Assembly: GCF_004138285.1 (NCBI RefSeq)
Contig: NZ_SCFN01000003.1
Coordinates: 1 to 64,000, forward strand
Source: Gottfriedia acidiceleris
Lineage (GTDB): Bacteria > Bacillota > Bacilli > Bacillales > Bacillaceae_G
Length of the DNA stretch: 64,000 bases
Direction: 5' to 3'
The notes under the pieces were generated by a model that saw nothing but the letters and a program-made list of their open reading frames with translations, had not been told where the DNA came from and made no database searches. The position numbers and the translations under genes are program-made. Position 1 is the stretch's first letter. Each line of letters begins with the position of its first letter. Shown here piece by piece: positions 62,562 to 64,000 of the stretch.

Positions 62562-64000
62562 TTAAAATTTTAATTTATCCTTTAAGAAATATAAATAATC
62601 AGTACCTAAGGAAGTAATTTTTGTGCCTGCTCTTCCTTTACCTTTAATAATAAATCCTTTTTTTTCCATTGTATTTAATCGAAGTCTAATTTGTTGTGTG
62701 GTTAAGTATCTACCAATATCCTCACTTCTAGCTGAAATGGCCTCTCTACTTGCTATCTTACCTATGTCATTAAAATTTTTTATTGATTCTAGTATTGTGA
62801 TGGATTCTTGTACTTCAAGGACACTACTTGGTAATTCATATTCAGTTTTTTCTATAGTCTGTAATCGATTAGTTTTTGTTTGACTATGACTTGGAAAATC
62901 TTTTAGAGTAATAATCCCACCTTCACAGACAGTGAGCATGTAATCAATTACTCCTTTTAGTTCCCTAATATTTCCGTTCCATTCAAGATGATCTAATTTT
63001 TGTAAAACGTCTTTATCTATCATCACTTGTTTACCACTTTTTGTAACAAAATGATTTACTAACAAAGGTATATCCATTTTCCGAGATCGTAACGGTGGAA
63101 TAAATAGATTTAAAACGTTTAATCTGTAAAACAAATCTGACCGAAATGAACCGTCAGTAATTTTCAGATGAAGATCTTTATTTGTTGCTGCAATTATCCG
63201 TACATTAATGGAAATAATTTTCCTTCCTCCAATTCTGCGAATCTCTTGTTCCTGCAGTACACGCAATAAATGAGACTGTACGTTTAAACTAATATCACCA
63301 ATTTCATCTAAGAATATGGTCCCTCCATTTGCAATTTCAAACAACCCTTTTTTTCCACCTTTTTTAGCTCCTGTAAAGGTACCTTCGTCATAACCAAATA
63401 GCTCACTCTCTAATAAACTCTCCGTAAAAGCACTACAATTAACTGCTAAAAAAGGGCCATTTTTCCGTTTAGATTGTTGATGCATAGCATGAGCAAAGAG
63501 TTCTTTACCTGTACCAGTCTCACCCTGGATTAATATTGGGTGCTCTGTGATCGCAAGTTTTTTGGCAATATTCTTACACTCTGTAATGGATTGATGCTCA
63601 CCAATAATATCTTTAAAATCGTATCTAGCAAAAAAACCTTGATTTCTAAGCTCTTTTTGAGCAGTTCTTTCTATTTCAGATGCTCTGTTTACACTTTTAA
63701 AGGTAGCTACAACTTTTTCATCATCTTTTATATAGAATCGATAGATGACTAAATCAGTATTATTGATGGAAAAGAATTTAAATTCTTCAAATCCATTTAA
63801 TATAAACTCCTTAACATTTTGCAATTCAATAACATTGTCTAAATGTTTCCCTAACGCATTCTCAATAGGTACTTGAAAAAGCAAAGAAAGTTTTTCATTA
63901 AATACAGTTATATTTCCATTACTATCTAACGCTAAAATACCATCATCCACCGTATCTACAACATTTTGTAAATGCCGATTTACTTTTTTCTCATTTTGCT
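62562..64000 (-). CDS. Sigma-54-dependent transcriptional activator (partial, runs off the right edge)
   Basis: The frame stays open to the window edge, so the N-terminus lies outside. Visible: a PAS domain (VDDGILALDSNGNITVFNEK) with a preceding helix, then an AAA+ domain with Walker A GETGTGKE, the sigma-54 loop GYDEGTFTGA (GTFTGA in place of the usual GAFTGA), Walker B GGTIFLDEIGD and arginine-rich RLNVLNLFIPPLRSR. The C-terminal region does not show a Fis-type helix-turn-helix; it ends in a winged-helix-like segment (LTTQQIRLRLNTMEKKGFII). Function of its regulon unknown. No -24/-12 promoter was seen upstream of the two DUF2642 genes or permease. Confidence 0.85.
   Translation of the reverse strand, partial: QNEKKVNRHLQNVVDTVDDGILALDSNGNITVFNEKLSLLFQVPIENALGKHLDNVIELQNVKEFILNGFEEFKFFSINNTDLVIYRFYIKDDEKVVATFKSVNRASEIERTAQKELRNQGFFARYDFKDIIGEHQSITECKNIAKKLAITEHPILIQGETGTGKELFAHAMHQQSKRKNGPFLAVNCSAFTESLLESELFGYDEGTFTGAKKGGKKGLFEIANGGTIFLDEIGDISLNVQSHLLRVLQEQEIRRIGGRKIISINVRIIAATNKDLHLKITDGSFRSDLFYRLNVLNLFIPPLRSRKMDIPLLVNHFVTKSGKQVMIDKDVLQKLDHLEWNGNIRELKGVIDYMLTVCEGGIITLKDFPSHSQTKTNRLQTIEKTEYELPSSVLEVQESITILESIKNFNDIGKIASREAISARSEDIGRYLTTQQIRLRLNTMEKKGFIIKGKGRAGTKITSLGTDYLYFLKDKLKF

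Overview
The window looks like chromosome from a low-G+C, endospore-forming Bacillaceae bacterium. Evidence: AT-rich intergenic DNA, Shine-Dalgarno sites of the GGAGG type, two minor spore SASP genes (sspO, sspP), sirA, Ger germination genes, a T-box leader, LexA with a GAAC-N4-GTTY box, and the block lexA-yneB-ynzC-tkt-sirA-yneF plus ccdA-ccdC-yneK-sspP-sspO. As I recall it, this is the gene order of Bacillus subtilis. No rRNA, tRNA or CRISPR array was seen.

Region 1 (about 0.3-24 kb) is that conserved backbone, read right to left from lexA (23.4 kb) to sspO (1.4 kb). It is interrupted by accessory cargo: an M15 wall endopeptidase, a DsbA-like thiol oxidase, azlCD, a secreted S53 sedolisin, a YheI/YheH-type heterodimeric ABC exporter, and a secreted M6 metalloprotease that looks more G+C-rich than its surroundings. 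Two expected genes are lost or broken: ccdB survives only as a remnant between ccdA and ccdC, and yneA is missing between lexA and yneB. Two compact G+C-rich inverted-repeat elements lie in intergenic gaps (3603-3696 and 22396-22524).

Region 2 (24-47 kb) is a patchwork of small genes: acetyltransferase, VOC protein, nucleotidyltransferase, PspC, P-loop kinase-like, DUF1801, PP-loop ATPase, RibD-like reductase, two metallophosphoesterases, an OmpR-type two-component system, an L,D-transpeptidase, alkaline phosphatase and VanZ. Gene decay is common here. There is a T-box-controlled MFS transporter with an internal deletion, a small monooxygenase-like gene with a stop and a frameshift, an M48 protease missing its HEXXH half, and a possible 3' remnant of a glycoside hydrolase. 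Germination genes gerB- and gerC-like are present but split, and no gerA-like gene is seen.

Region 3 (47.6-58.7 kb) is the most striking part. A G+C-richer minus-strand cluster encodes a 1389-residue secreted S8 protease, an ER-type signal peptidase (SipW) and a TasA/camelysin-like SipW substrate. Facing it is an AT-rich, same-architecture paralogue of the protease (about 1385 aa). Both proteases carry S8-PA, beta-sandwich, cohesin-like and dockerin modules. Between them lie a spoVR pseudogene with five in-frame stops and no frameshift, and a fragment of an IS21-type istB ATPase gene, which suggests element-mediated rearrangement.

Region 4 (58.9-64 kb) has two paralogous DUF2642-type proteins on either side of an ArsB/SLC13-like permease, then a sigma-54-dependent activator that runs off the right edge.

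Family calls are from recognition of motifs and remembered relatives; no database search was run.
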